64,000 nt of DNA from Camelus bactrianus (taxonomy: Eukaryota; Chordata; Mammalia; Artiodactyla; Camelidae). Of this stretch, positions 23,662 to 36,890 are shown one piece after another. Made by a program: the position numbers and the translations under genes. Position 1 is the first letter of the stretch. Each line of letters opens with the position of its first letter. Location of the stretch: assembly GCF_048773025.1 (NCBI RefSeq), contig NC_133546.1, forward strand, positions 11,860,001 through 11,924,000, read 5' to 3'. Below the pieces are notes generated by a model. It had not been told where the DNA came from and ran no database searches. It saw only the letters and a program-made list of their open reading frames with translations.

Positions 23662-24788
23662 GCAGATCAGTCGGCTTCACTAAAGTTCTAGTTTACATAA
23701 AAGACATTATCTATGTGTTTTATGTCATAATACGTTTGGTAAGACATTAGTAATGGAATTAAAAGTTATGAAAACAAAGCAGGAATAATGACAGATAACC
23801 TTTGATGCTTAGAGTGTTACTATTAACTGGGACTGTCATATCTGTATAGCTGTCAAGTTTCAATTCTTTCATCCCTAAGTGCTATAAATAAACAGCAGAA
23901 ATTTCACTTAATATGTGTATCTTTCAAACATTTTTTGAAGATAAATTATACAAAGTCTTTGTCAATGTAATAATCAGTAGAGTCACTTAAAAATATGTTA
24001 AAACTCTCTACAAAGGGATAAAAAAAACCCTAAAATATTGAAATTAAAACTGTGAAAATAAAGTTAGCAGATTTTAATTCTTTTGAGTGAGTTTTTTGTT
24101 CTTGGTCTTCATATCACCTAGCAGTTACTTATATTTGAATTCTCTATGTTCTTCAATTTTTATGGAAAATATAATAAGGTTGTTAACAGAATAATTTTGA
24201 TCACATATTTATGTTAAATATTAGTATTAATCCACATTATTGATTCTATGGTATTTGTTTTCTGTTTGATAATATAAACACACCTAGCAAAATGCCTACA
24301 AACTATGAATTACATTTTGATTAGTGCTATAATAATTCCATAATGAATAAAAAGACTGCTTTAATTTTATTAAACATATCTTCTGAATTAATACCAATTT
24401 TTAATACTCAAGATTCATAAGATAATTATACTTTAATACAGCATGTTACATGGATTGTATTCTTCCTAATATTTTCTTCCAAATCTTTGAATCAAAAATA
24501 TTATTCCTAAAAGAAATTCTAGGAAAGATCTTACTTTAAAAATATTTCTGAGATACTAGTTTCTAGTCTGACTTTCCTACAGCTTCTATATTATAATATT
24601 TTAGTATTATTTAAATTGTGTAAATATTTGAGATGATTTGTAGGTTAAATAGATATTCTAAACAGTAGAAATAAAGGTAAAATACTATGGTTTTTTAGCC
24701 AACAAGAGGAAGGAATATTAACTGATATCATCCAGAGAAGCCGCAAGTGTAAGAGTAACCAAAGGGCTCGAACATCATCGAAATAAGT
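23662..24788. other. Spacer between inverted L1 arms
   Basis: About 1.1 kb of AT-rich sequence with no repeat family or exon recognised. Confidence 0.45.
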
Positions 24789-25000
24789 TTGGAAGCAATA
24801 AATATCCAAAGACACGCGTTTATTGACTAACAGGCAAAGGGTCTGAATAAACATTTTTCCAAAAAAGAGATACTAATGGCCAAGAGGTATATGAAAATTG
24901 CTGAACATCCCTAACCACCAGAAAAATGCAAATCAAAACCACAAACCACAATGAGATATAACCTCACGCCTGTTAGAATAAAGCAAACTGTATCAATTAA
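24789..25000 (+). mobile_element. L1 ORF2 fragment, inverted partner of the upstream L1
   Basis: Sense L1 blocks 'gggtctgaataaacattttt', 'actaatggccaagaggtata', 'cagaaaaatgcaaatcaaaa' and 'caatgagatataacctcacg'. It pairs with 23480-23661 as an inverted repeat. The pairing continues through a 42-bp stretch (24789-24830 here) that I do not recognise as L1, with six differences counted over those 42 bases. Confidence 0.75.
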
Positions 25001-25831
25001 TTGGACTGGCCTTTAAATATGTAACATTTATACCTCTGACCCTACAAGATCTTTAAGAGAACTTTTAGCTATAATAATTCATGATTTTTTTAGTTAAATG
25101 TGTAACACATGCAGAGTAAGAGAAACATTAATTTGATTTATTTAAAAACTTGTGCTTATGTGGAATTAGCTTTAAATGAGTTCAACAAATACAGTTTCCC
25201 AATTTATCTGAATTTAACATAAAGGATCTATTTTTAACATCTGATTTTTGAAATAAAGCCTTTGTAACTTAGTGCAATCTTAACTATTATTACAAGCATT
25301 TTCAAAACAATCTCAAATTTACAAAAAGGATCAAGTAAAGGACAATTTCCCCCCTAAACCGTTAAAATATGCCTCCACTCTGATATCCCCCTAGCTTTGA
25401 CCACTTGGAGTACAAGTTTCTAAAAACAAGAATATTCCCTTCATAAACACAGAACCACTGACCAAGCAGGAAAATAACACCAATATGTTGTCACCAGCTA
25501 CTCATCATTCCTAGTTCAAGTTTCATCATTTTTCCAGATAAAATTCTTAGCAGAAACACGTGATTCAGAATCAAGTGTTTTATTTAGTTGTCATGTCTCT
25601 TCCTGTCTGGAATAGTTGTCTCGTCTTTCTTTAACTTTCATGCCCTTGGCAGTTCTGAAAACTGCAGGCCAGTTATTCTGTAGGACTTTGCTCAATTTTG
25701 GTTGGTATGGTTTCCTTGGGATTAGGTTCATTGTGTGAATCCTTGGTAGGGACATAACAGAAATGATGCCTGTGCTCATTGCATCCTATCAGGAGGGACG
25801 TGTTTTGATTTGTCCCATTTCTGATAATGTT
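25001..25831. other. Unassigned sequence
   Basis: No exon or repeat recognised. The right end (25822-25831, TGATAATGTT) is the left target duplication of the SINE that follows. Confidence 0.4.
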
Positions 25832-26010
25832 AATTTTTAAAAAATATTTGTATTTATTTATTATTGTATTATTATTTTTTATTTTGGTAGGGGATAGGCA
25901 GAATGATAATTAGGTTTATTTTTATTTTTAGAAGATTTACTGGGGATTGAACCCAAGACCTAGTGCATGCTAAGCATGTGCTCTACCACTTGAGCTACAT
26001 CCTCCCTGCT
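25832..26010 (-). mobile_element. Camelid tRNA-Ala-derived SINE
   Basis: Read on the minus strand: 'ggatgtagctcaagtggtag', 'catgcttagcatgcac' and 'gggttcaatccccag', then an A-rich tail with TAATAATA units. Flanked by TGATAATGTT (25822-25831) and TGATAGTGTT (26011-26020), a probable target duplication with one change. Same family as the copies at 2421 and 38742. Confidence 0.88.
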
Positions 26011-26020
26011 TGATAGTGTT

Positions 26021-27639
26021 TGTTTTGATCACTTGACTTCAGTGCTGTCTACCAGTCTTCTGCACTGTCAATTTATTCTTCTTCTATTTGTTACTAATAG
26101 GTACTTTGAAACTACACAGCTACTCTGCCCTATACCAAACTTTCAGTTAATATAATTACAATTTATAGACCTTTTACTTTTATTTAATGTCTTATGTTTA
26201 TATTTGTGCTCAAATTATCCCAGATTTGGCCAGAGAAAATCATTCAGTCTGTCCTTTCTGCCCTTCTGACATGACTTCATTATTTTCTGAGTATTTCTTT
26301 GCTTTCTTGTATGTAACAAGAAGCACTTGGCTCATGTTGTGCATCCCTGGCCCATCTCTGGATTCAGTCATTTCTCCAAGAAGCCAAGGTTCTTTAAGAG
26401 AAGAATGACCTTTAGATGCCCCTATTTGGTGCCAAGTGCACTCACAAATATTGTGTTCCCCTAAGTCCTGTTCAGTGGACAGAACTAGAGAATATATATT
26501 TGTATGCTTTATGTATATGTACACAAATGCTTACATCTTTATTTCTGTTATAGCTACATATACATATTTATTTTTATATTTATTTTATATTTTCATAGAA
26601 ATATATATGTTGACTGGGCTCTGACTTCCCACGTGAGGCTACTCGTCCCACACACTTGGCCTCCTAACTCCCCACTTGGTTCCAACAACATATGCCAGGT
26701 CATCTCCCCAAGTGGATTCTCTATTTTCACTGTGGGGATGACCCCCATTTCCCATTAGTTTTCTAACACACCACACCAGGCCACCACTGTGTTCAGACAC
26801 CTGAAGATGGCTTTAGGATTAAATTATTCAAAAAAGGAAGAGAAAGAGAACAGAAAGACAAAAAAAAAAAAAAAAAGAGGTGATATTATTTCAAGAACTG
26901 TGAGAAGCTAATAGCAAGAAAAAGATTAGATGTGCAAGAAATATTTAAAATAAAAAAATACCTGTGAGAGGAAATAAGGAGGGTGCCCCGAGGGGCTGGG
27001 AGAACCATCAGATTTGGATATATGTCTGATCATAAGCGAAAGAAAGAGAAAAGGAAGAAAGCTTTTCTTGGATTTCAGTGCAACGCTAGGGAAAATTTGG
27101 CAAGATCATCTGGGAATCTTCAAGTCAAAGCAGCCCATCAGAGAAGTCCTGTGTCTGCCAGGAAGGGGCATGCCTTAGTATCCCTGCATTGCTCAGCTGC
27201 TATCCAGGAAATGTCCATGGAGCTATGGCTTTGGACTAAATGAAATGATGGATTTCAGAATCCAGCAACTAGGGCTACTGGACAGTTCTGCAGTTGGAGA
27301 CCTGAGAGGCACAGTATCATGGCCATTATAGGAGAGGTCTAAAAATTCTGATGAAATAATTTTATTTTTAATTTGTCTTTTTAAAGGAGTTCTTATTTTA
27401 AAATTTAAAACAAAAATATCCTTATATATCCTTATAAATATTTTAGAGAGTTATATATTTGGTCCTATATCAAAGGTATGCATTTCAATTAATCAATAAT
27501 AATTATCATGTATATATAATACATTAATATTTAACATAGTATTTTCATGATTATTAGGTATGCTAAAGTTTGGCTTCAAATGATTGAGGCCAAAATATTG
27601 GTGACTTAAACATGATACATTTTATTTCTCTCTCAACTA
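26021..27639. other. Unassigned sequence
   Basis: No gene or repeat family recognised. Contains a 16-17 base poly(A) at about 26860-26876 in A-rich sequence and a somewhat GC-richer block at 26975-27330 with an 86-codon frame that has no recognisable domain. Confidence 0.4.
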
Positions 27640-27857
27640 ATTGTTTTGCTCTGTGAAATCATTGAATTCTTTTCATTTTTCTGTTAAATTTTCTATTGGA
27701 TTAGTTTCTCATTTTATTGTCCAACCCATGGTCTTAAATTTCTCTTATAATTTTCTTCTAAAAGTTTTATTGTTTTGGATTTTATATTTAGTTTGCTTGT
27801 CCATTTGAAGTGAATTTTTTGCATGATGTAAGATAAGAATCATGGTTTATTTTTTAA
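27640..27857 (-). mobile_element. Older L1 fragment, antisense
   Basis: 'gttttattgttttggatttt' and 'cttgtccatttgaagtgaat' followed by 'gcatgatgtaagataagaat' match the reversed region between the L1 endonuclease and RT. It is interrupted by, or abuts, the younger L1 at 27858. Confidence 0.5.
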
Positions 27858-28680
27858 CCATTTTTTTCATTAAAGTATAGTTAATGTACAATGTTGTGTT
27901 AGTTTCAGTTTACAGCAAAGAAATTCATATGTATGTACATATCTATATTCTTTATAAGATTCTTTCCCATTATAAATTTTACAAGATATGAATACAGTTC
28001 CCTGTGCTATGTAAAAAGTCCTTGTTCTTTATCTATTTCATATATAGTAGTGTGTATATGTTAATCCCAAACTCCTAATTTATCCCTCCCCCACCCTTCG
28101 CTTTCCTCTTCTATAACCATATGTTTGTAAGTTTGTTTTATACATCTGTGAGTCTATTTCTGGTTTGTAAATAAGTTCATTGAGAAAATTAACTTCTTTA
28201 TGCATTCATCGATTGATGGGCATTTAGGTTGCTTCCATGTCTTGGCTATTGTAAGTAGCGCTGCTATGAACATTTGGGTGCATGAATTTTTTTGAATTAG
28301 TTTTTTTCCCTCAAGGTACATGGCCAGGAGTGGGACTGCAGGATCATTTTGTAACTCTATTGTTAGTTTTTTAAGAAACTTTCATACTGTTTTCCATAGT
28401 GGCTGCACCAGTTTACATTCCCATCAACAGTGTAGGAGAGTTCCTTTTTCTCCATATCCTCTTCAGCATTTATTATTTGCAGTTTTTTTTAATGATGGCC
28501 ATTCTTACTGGTGGGAGGTGACAGGTGATACTTTACTGTAGTTTTGATTCACATTTCTCTAGTAATTAGCAGTGCTGAGAATCTTTTCATGTGCCTATTT
28601 GCAATCTGTGTGTTTTCTTTGGAGGAATGTCTATTTAGGTCTTCTATTTTTTGATTGAGTTGCTTTCTTATGTATTAATG
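27858..28680 (-). mobile_element. L1 LINE 3' end, antisense
   Basis: Reversed 3' UTR ('atagttaatgtacaatgttg', 'tacagttccctgtgctatgt', 'tcccaaactcctaatttatc') and reversed ORF2 end ('gcttccatgtcttggctatt', 'cattcccatcaacagtgtag', 'atgtgcctatttgcaatctg'). Near 28180 it jumps from 'aaataagttcattgag' directly to 'attcatcgattgatgggcat'. The stretch normally holding the 'ccatccatgttgctgcaa' block is deleted. Confidence 0.87.
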
Positions 28681-29864
28681 GAAAAAAAGTGCCTCTTTCT
28701 TTTAAGAATTGTCAATCAGTTAAAGACACAAAGACATAAATTGAGCCACTAGGTTTTTGAGAAGGACTATTGTTGAAATTCTAAGTAATTTTGTGATTTT
28801 CTTTTGAATTTAACAGAATAAGCTTTCAATTTTTTTTCTTTAGTTTTCTTTAAAATTGTAGCAATCTCCTTTCTTTAGCCTTATTTAAAGGGTTCTGGAG
28901 AGACATTAATTTGGAATCATTTTATCATTGAAGGTGTTTACATAGCAATCAACCAAATTGGACCATTGCATGATAGAAATTTGGTTTCTTTTTGTCCAAA
29001 AGCTTTTCGTGATAGAAGAACTTATGTAGGTAGAAACACAAATCATATCACCAGAGAAGATTCTCCTAATGGTTAGAAAAACAATAAAAACATTTTAATC
29101 CTTGGTTGTCGTATGTCAAAAAATATCCGAATTTTAAGACAAACATCTATACACAATTAAAGACTAATAGGCAAACAGATTCCTGATTTCTTGTCAGCTT
29201 CTTCCTGATAGAGACCCTATTTCTGATATCTACCGCATGTCAACTGTGTAATTCAAAATCAGAATTCACCACTGTTGTCACCAGAAACAGACTTGATCAT
29301 AAAACAGAATTACTGAGCCGGGCCAGGAAGCTCAGTCACCATACATGAGAGGCCAAGCCAAACTGAGCCAAGCCTTAGCTGGTCCAGATCCAGACAAGGT
29401 ATGCCATCAAACCACACATTTCTGTTGGCTCTGACGGTGGACTATAACTTAATAGAACCTATAAGAATGACTGCCAAAGGAGACTCAGAGGCAAGTGCAC
29501 TTAGAAAAAAATGTCCTTGCAAAGAATGCAAGGGAGTCAGATTTCAGAAGAAAATATTTGTCAAATATAAAACACAATAAAGAAAAATGTAAAATTATTA
29601 AGATTACTTAGTGTACAGTCATCTGCTTATGTTGGCAAACAGTAATTTTTTCAAATTATCAAGTATATATAAATGATATGACATGTCTTCAAACATAAGG
29701 ATATCAAGAATGAATGATAAAACTGTCTTTGTTAAGAAATTTAATTTAAGGAAAATATTCAAGATTTTATTATTGTGAAAACAAAAGATGACTCACTTAA
29801 TTCTAGTTTATCATAGAATAAATTTTTTTCTCTGACTGTGGTATGTAAAGTATATAGTTGTACT
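28681..29864. other. Unassigned sequence
   Basis: No exon recognised. The GC-richer part at 29270-29465 looks like part of an old repeat, but I could not name one. Confidence 0.35.
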
Positions 29865-30060
29865 AGAAGCAAGATAAAGTGTTAGATTTTACTTCTACAC
29901 AACCTATCTCTGCTCCTTAGGCAAATTTCTTACCTTCTTTGTGCTCTAGGTTTCTCATCAGTAAAAAATGGACAGCAATACAGTTATCTTTCTCAGTGCA
30001 TTGACATAGGATTAAGTTAATGTATAGGAAAGCCTGTAATATTAAGCAGTATAAAACATT
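29865..30060 (+). mobile_element. MIR SINE
   Basis: Clear MIR order: 'taggcaaatttcttaccttc', 'ctctaggtttctcatcagta', 'aaaatggacagcaatacagt' and a tail of 'aatattaagcagtataaaac' type. Confidence 0.58.
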
Positions 30061-33000
30061 TGTCATTATTGTTATTATGTTACTAAAAATGATTGACTAG
30101 AGAAGACAAAGTGATGATACTGGGGAGGAGAATGTTGGCAATGATGTCCTTAAGCAGATGAGGATAAGCAGATGGAATCTGGTGCCCAAGTGGAAACTTT
30201 GACCTTAACAGAAGCATAGATGGTTTGTCCATATGAGCATGAAGCAAAGCAAAGTGCATGGGTGCAACTTGGGGTGAAGTATATGGGCAATGTGGTGGAG
30301 GGAGCATGGGGAAGTTTCCTCCAGACTGCTTAGGTTTGCTTCATAGGAACTAGGAAATAATGCCATCATCTGGAAGTGAGAATAGGGAGGGTAACTTTGG
30401 AGGAGGAAAGAGAAGTTGTGATTTGTCATCTCAGAGACCAGTAGAGTAAATTGCCGAAAACAACGTAGTAGGGTTATGAAGGCAGATTGTGGAATACCAG
30501 TGATTATGGCAGAGAATATTAACATAGTCTGAATATGTTTGTGTCATGTTTTTGCAGGGTTTCAGATTCAGGATTAAATTCTACTTTATGTTGAACTTAA
30601 ATCCTATAAACGACTTTGCAGAAGTAGCTAGCATAAATTTTATTATTTTTTGTATAGCATCAATTAAAAGTAATGCCATTTTTCCACTGGGATATTTTCG
30701 TTACATTTAAAATTTTAAAAAAATTCTTAATGGAGAAAGGCACATTATTTTATATGTATATTTGTTTTTTGGATATCTGTGAATTTGGTTTAATGGTAAA
30801 ATCTAACAGAAAAATTTAACAACATTTAAGACCCATCTGAGTTAGTGGTTATGAATAAAAAATGAAATCATTTACACAGGTTCTATAAATACAGAGAAGT
30901 TAGAGACTTGGACATAACCAGGAATACCAAGACAGAGAAGGGGAAGGAAGTTAAGGGTGTATGATAAAAGTTACTATAGAGATGCATCATGTAATTTCAG
31001 CTGGAAATGTGGAAAGCATAAACTTAAGTGGGTGAGGTTCAGGGAAAATAAGTTAGGATCAATAGATCATGCAAAAGGCTCAGTTATTGGTAATGGCATG
31101 TTCTGGAAGCAAGTGGCTGAGCTAAGTTAGGGGACAATATTCTGGAGTGAAAAACACCAAGGATCTGGGAGCTCTGTATGTTGGACAGGTTCTCCCTATA
31201 TATGTGGAAGAAGCACTATCTTTATTTCAAGATAATAACCTCCAGGTGCTGGAAGAATCACATCCACATGCATCCTTAATCTTAGAAAATGTAGCTCATT
31301 CATTTTTTTTCTTTAACCATCAGCTCTAGCCGGTTAAGTCTTTTCAAAATGAAAATTCATAGTGAGGTAGCCTTTCTATATTTAAGACACTTGTACAGTG
31401 TAGAGATATCAATTTTGATAGAATAAAGATTATAGGATGGAAACGAAACCTGAATATTTCCCTTCTCACACTCAAGAGTTTCATTCTCAGTGTACTCTGT
31501 ATCTGCAAGTGAAAATTAAATGTCTTGTTGCCTCTGAGAATAGTGATCCATTAATTTGTCCTTTCTAAAGAATACACATTTTGAGAAGTTTGATATTTTT
31601 AGAGATAGTAATTTGAAATTTCCATTCACAGTAGAGAGGTGCTGAAAATTACATGATCATATTAGAAAAATTAGTGACAAATTTTAACTGACTTTAATTT
31701 AAAATGTTTAAAAATACATGGAAGATTCTTTTCATTCATGAATGAGCCAATAAATTCTTCTTTTCTTGTCTTTTCTTATACAAAAGAATATTTAGCCAAT
31801 CACTGATTTTCTAGTTTACAAAATAAAGGGTTTGTAAAGCAAGACTAAAATTGACTAAAGAAAAAAATATTGTATATTCTTAGAAGCAAACATGGTTTGA
31901 ACAAAACTATTTTTCCTATGTGTAGTGGTATTCCTAACTCTGCTAAAGAATGACAAGTCAGAAGCCTACGTTCTTACTAGTTTCCACACTTTCATGTTCA
32001 AGGGCCTATTCTCTGAGGCATAATCCAAAATATAAAGTACTGCTGCCAAGAGCATTATTGGCATAGTCTGGATTTTTTGTTTATATTTTCACAGTGAATT
32101 ATTCATTCCAATTCCATTTGGTGTTGGAAACAAATTCTGCCAACAGCTTTGAAGAGGTGACTATGGTGGATGTTGACTTTTTGTTTTCTTGCCTATGTTT
32201 AATTAAAAACAAATAGTCATTTATCTACTGAGGTATGTTTATCCAGTGATATTTTAACTGCAAAGTTAGATAATCCTAGCTGGCAAGAAACACAATGCTT
32301 TCCAAATGTACCTGCCCTATTGATATGCTTGAATTTCTTGTCAGCGTTGAAATGAAAGGTGAAGGAAGTGTTACTTGGCATAACTATGGGAGTTCAGTTA
32401 GGTCTTTGTAAACAAGGTGAGTTTAGTAGAAGGATGTAACGTCTTTATGAATAAAGCCATAATATTGTTAAATTTAAAATTTAACCAGAGCTATTTGTAA
32501 ATTATCAAACTCCTCATATAAAATTACAATGTTCTGGATATTATAGTTCTTTTACTTCAATAATCCTGAAATAAATTGAGTCATGATTTCAGAACTAAGT
32601 AATTGGCTTCATTAAGACAGTATTTTCTGCATCTTCATTTGAATTTAAAATGAAGTCCATTATCTTAACAAACAGGCAAAATTAATTCGTGTCTGGATCC
32701 TGATATCATGATGGACCTGATCTTTTGGGTAGGAATTATTCTTGTTTTATTAAAAGGAACTAGCAAAAACAATTTAAATGTTAAATGGCATTTAATGCTT
32801 CTAAATATATGAAGTATTTGATAAAATTTTCAACTGGACTAATGAAACAATCTCTCTCATGGGATCACCATTTACTCTTTCTCCTGTCTATGAATCAGTA
32901 TGGATACACAGAGTGAAGGCAGATGCTCCTCTTCCTCTCCAGTGGATCCTTTACAGAGATATATGATTTGCATAATTGCATTTTTCAAAAATAAATATGA

Positions 33001-35214
33001 TAGTTTGCTTCTTGAGATTTCTATGAAATATTATGGATTAAATTTGGATACAACTAGGTCCAAAACCTAGAAATAAAAGGAGTTTTATTTTATCAAATTA
33101 TCCTATCTAGACAATAATTTCTTTATCTATACCCACTGTGAGTCTCTTTTTTTGCTTTTAATTCCTTTGGTTTTCTTCTATATGAAGTCAGGATTAGCTA
33201 ACATATGTTTACTTTTTAAGATAAAGGGTCAACTTCTTCAGCAGCTCCTTGAGCTATACATGAGGGCCTATTTCTTAGCTTACACTCTGGACTGTGGACA
33301 GAACACCACCTTCTTTCAAGGTCTCCTGGAGTCTTTGACATAATTTCAAAAGGTAGGTTCCTCCCTCTTTTCTTGTGAAAGCTTAGATGCAATTCCTCTT
33401 CTATAGCTTTCAAGAATGGGCATCCATTCTATTTCCCAACACAGAGAAACATTCCCATATCCTTAAGCACAATCAAACTTGTCAACTCAAATATGCTTAG
33501 TCATCTCCTTAATAAAGTTGTTATCTCTTGTTCATCTCTCAGCAGTAATAAAGCTCTAAAATCAAAGTCCCTAAATTAGTTTTGCAGTGAGATTTCTTTT
33601 TCACCCTGAATAGTATGCATGCCTATGCTACCATTACAAAAAATAACGAGTTTTCTAGTCTAATCCTAATAAGGAAGTCAGTAAAGTAAGAGAGGGAGAT
33701 GTCCTTGACCTGATCTATTGGAGAGTGATGCAATGACCAGTGTGAAGCAATCTTGCTTAGAGGTTAAAATGTTGCCACTAATATATTAATATATTAATAT
33801 ATAATTATATTTTATATATATATATATATGAAGTGTACATACTGATTATATGTACTAATAATATTATATGTATAATATTGCATATGTATAGTGTATTCTT
33901 CTAAAAATCTAGTTATCTTTGTCTTATGAGCAAATATATAGTTTATATTTAGATATTAGTCTAGTCCAGAGGTATAAAATTTATTACACGTATTTTACCA
34001 CTTTTGCTTCTCATGTACATTGCACTTACTAATCATGACAGTTTACCTTCTAAATTCAGACACGGTCATATAAGCCTTCTTAACATGGTATATTGGGCAG
34101 TCCCTGCCTATTGGTCACAGTTGGTACAGCACGTGAAACTTACCTGCCATTCATGATGAATGACTACTATGTTAGCATTTAGATTTTAGAATCCTAAAGA
34201 GAAATAACCAACCCTGCAAAGGTGTCTAAAAACAAAGGCATCTTAAATTGCTAAAACCAGAATGGCTTTATAAATGCATTTATATCCCTATTGATTTATC
34301 ATAATCATGTACACAATTAAATGATAGAATCTGGGCTCTTTTACTTTGAATCAAATATAACAAAATTCCTTGATTCAAGTTCCTCAAGAATGCATCCTGG
34401 ATTATAAGCATTGAAATGCCTTGGCAGTCAAGGTCAAATGCACATTACTGCTGTGTCCTGGAAAAACACAAGCTGGCATTGAGTTGAGTCTGAGATGAGA
34501 GAATCAGTATTATAGGAGGCACCTAAGGTAGATTACCAAGATTTAATTTGAAGATGTTGTACACTTTGCAAAGAAGGTACTAAACAGAGGGTTGTAAAGG
34601 TAAATGTGAGACAAGATTTAGAAAATAACCAAGGTAAGAGGAGATGAGAATTTCCTGAGCTGTCTCTGTAGGGTAATTGGACTTAACTAAATGGTATCTC
34701 TCTTAATTAGGATAAGCTTTTAAAAATCATAAAACATTTTGTTAGCTTTTGCAGTGTAGAACTTTATCTTAAGCAACATTTAGAATAAGTATCACAATAT
34801 ACCTTTTCTTTATCATGTAAAACCTTTTTGATTATACAAAATATAATTTTCATTTATAAAGTTTTCATCCAGATAGTTCTGCTTCATGAGAAACAAACAT
34901 TTCATCACATTGGTGGATATGTTTAATAGAAACATTTTTGAGAGCTTAATTACATAATTAGTCAAGAATTATTTTCAATTCTAGCTCTAGAAAGTATTTT
35001 TATATGCAGCTTCAGTTTATCAAGGTGATATATGATACTACCATATAATGCATGATCTATTTTTGACATTTTAAAATTAATTAACCTTTCTCTAGTTGAT
35101 TGTTGTTACAAATTGTGATCCTGTATTTCAGGATCAAAAAGATGTCACTGAATTAAAGTATTAGGTCTTAGAGGTCAAAGCAAAATATTGTTCAGTAACA
35201 CGTAAACTGTGAGT
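30061..35214. other. Long stretch without recognised genes or repeats
   Basis: About 5.2 kb of AT-rich sequence. Short frames (for example 30205-30525 minus, 33152-33343 plus) lack domains. An AT-only tract lies near 33780-33830. No repeat was confidently recognised, so this is the largest unique-looking block of the window. An uncharacterised ancient repeat could be missed by eye. Confidence 0.4.
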
Positions 35215-35400
35215 ACTTCCTGTGATACAGTGGTATGATAGACCCTCACAAAGTAATTGTGAATAAAAGAGAGTGTCCCTGCACTCACAGAGTTATAATC
35301 TAGTGAAGAATACAGAAAAGAAAACAGGTGATTACAATAAAGGGTGATGTCAAATTAGAACAAATCTGGACTCAGAGCCTTTATTCAAAAGGAATATTGC
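35215..35400 (-). mobile_element. L2 LINE fragment, 3' end
   Basis: Reverse complement of the L2 terminus: 'gagtgtccctgcactcacag', 'agttataatctagtgaagaa' and 'aaacaggtgattacaataaa'. Diverged. Confidence 0.47.
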
Positions 35401-36664
35401 CATAATGGGAGGGCAATACTGTAATGGGGTAGTGGAATATTACTGTTGGGAGGGACTTCTGATCATGAGAGCTGAAATCATCTCAGAGGGCAAGCAGAAA
35501 AGGGCTTTTATCGAGAGGAATAAACAAGGTGAGACAGAACCAGATTGAGGGAGGAAACGGAATGAAGTGTCATGATTGCCAAGTGGATGTTTTTCATTTG
35601 AGTCAGTTATTCCATCCTTAGGGGTCCTTTAGAAAGGACTGTTCTGTGCTCCAATGCTCCAAAGTGCGCCAGAGTTCAGGGGCTTGGGGGATGGAGAGAA
35701 GCCTGATTAAAGTTTGGTCAAGTCAAGTTAGTGAACACTTTGTTTTGGTTGATCAGTGTGGATGGACAGTTGAGCTTGTCATTTGTGAGACAAGGAATGG
35801 GAGTCCGGAGGGACTATGTCTGGCTTCGTCCCAGTGAGCAAGCAGGGCTATCCATGAATTTTAATGAAGTCACATTCAGAAGGGCAGGTCTTTGCACTAA
35901 GTCATTTTCCAGAACACAAAGAGGGGGATGATTTTTTAATCATGTCTTCCAGGAATATAGGGCTCAGGTAAAGTTGTACATATCACCCTGCGTTGTCCAC
36001 GATGAAAGGCATGAGGGCAGATTTGCAGCGTCCTGTGGGAGCACAAAAATGGAGCAGGAAGGAAGTGAATCCAAGTTTTGGTTTTTAAGAATTGGTAGGA
36101 GGTAAAAAGGCAGTGAGATCAGTGAATTAAAAGGCTAGAAAAATATCATTTACAGGCAAAGTAAATGACTTTGTAAATTGCATGCTTGAAAGAGTGAAAA
36201 ATACATCCTCCATGGATTCATACAGCTGCACAATCAGATTTTCATTTTTTGTTTGTCCTTCTTGCAGTTGTAGCTTCACTTAGGAACCAGGGACCTTGGG
36301 AACCAGGGAGTGCTGGTGTTTATTTGGAAGATCTAGCCAATGGCAGGACTCCAGCCCCTGACCTTGAGGGCTGGCAGGAATTACTGGGGCACCGGGACTG
36401 GAATTCAAAGCACAGCTTAAGTATATCAAAGAGGATAAATATCCAGCCCAGGTACTTGCAGTGAGGAGAGAAAGTAATGGGATTTGGGTTGTATGGCATG
36501 TTAATTCCTGAATCTGGTAAGAAAAGTGTTGGGAGGAAGAACAAGCAGATTCCAGGCCTGGAGATTAAGGATTTATTCTGAGACTCCTGTCCTATTGTCA
36601 GGACTACATCTCCTAAATGATTGATTTCCTGCTTCACTCAGATTTCACTCAGGATGAGAATGTA
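35401..36664. other. Unassigned sequence
   Basis: Several short frames in both strands without domains (for example 35646-35837, 36249-36464, 36320-36637). No repeat family recognised. Confidence 0.35.
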
Positions 36665-36890
36665 CTTTGCTGTCAGTAACACTGATTAAGCGCAATGCTG
36701 CATGGTTTATACATATTAAGTCATTTAAACCTTCCAACTTTTCATTATCGTCATGTATTTAGAGAATAAGAAAGTGGAGACAGGGAAATTAAATGACTTG
36801 CCCAGCATTCCTGGGTAATTAATGATAGAGCTGGGTTTATAAACTCAAGCAGTCTTGCTCCTGAGTCTGAGCTCTTAAGCACCACTCTGG
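36665..36890 (-). mobile_element. MIR SINE
   Basis: Well-preserved reversed MIR: 'tgattaagcgcaatgctgca', 'ttaagtcatttaaaccttcc', 'aaattaaatgacttgcccag' and 'agagctgggtttataaactc', ending near 'gagctcttaagcac'. Confidence 0.7.

Noticed and set aside
30205-30525. 106-codon minus-strand frame
   Set aside because: A second frame overlaps it, no domain is recognisable and composition is ordinary intergenic. Length alone is weak evidence.
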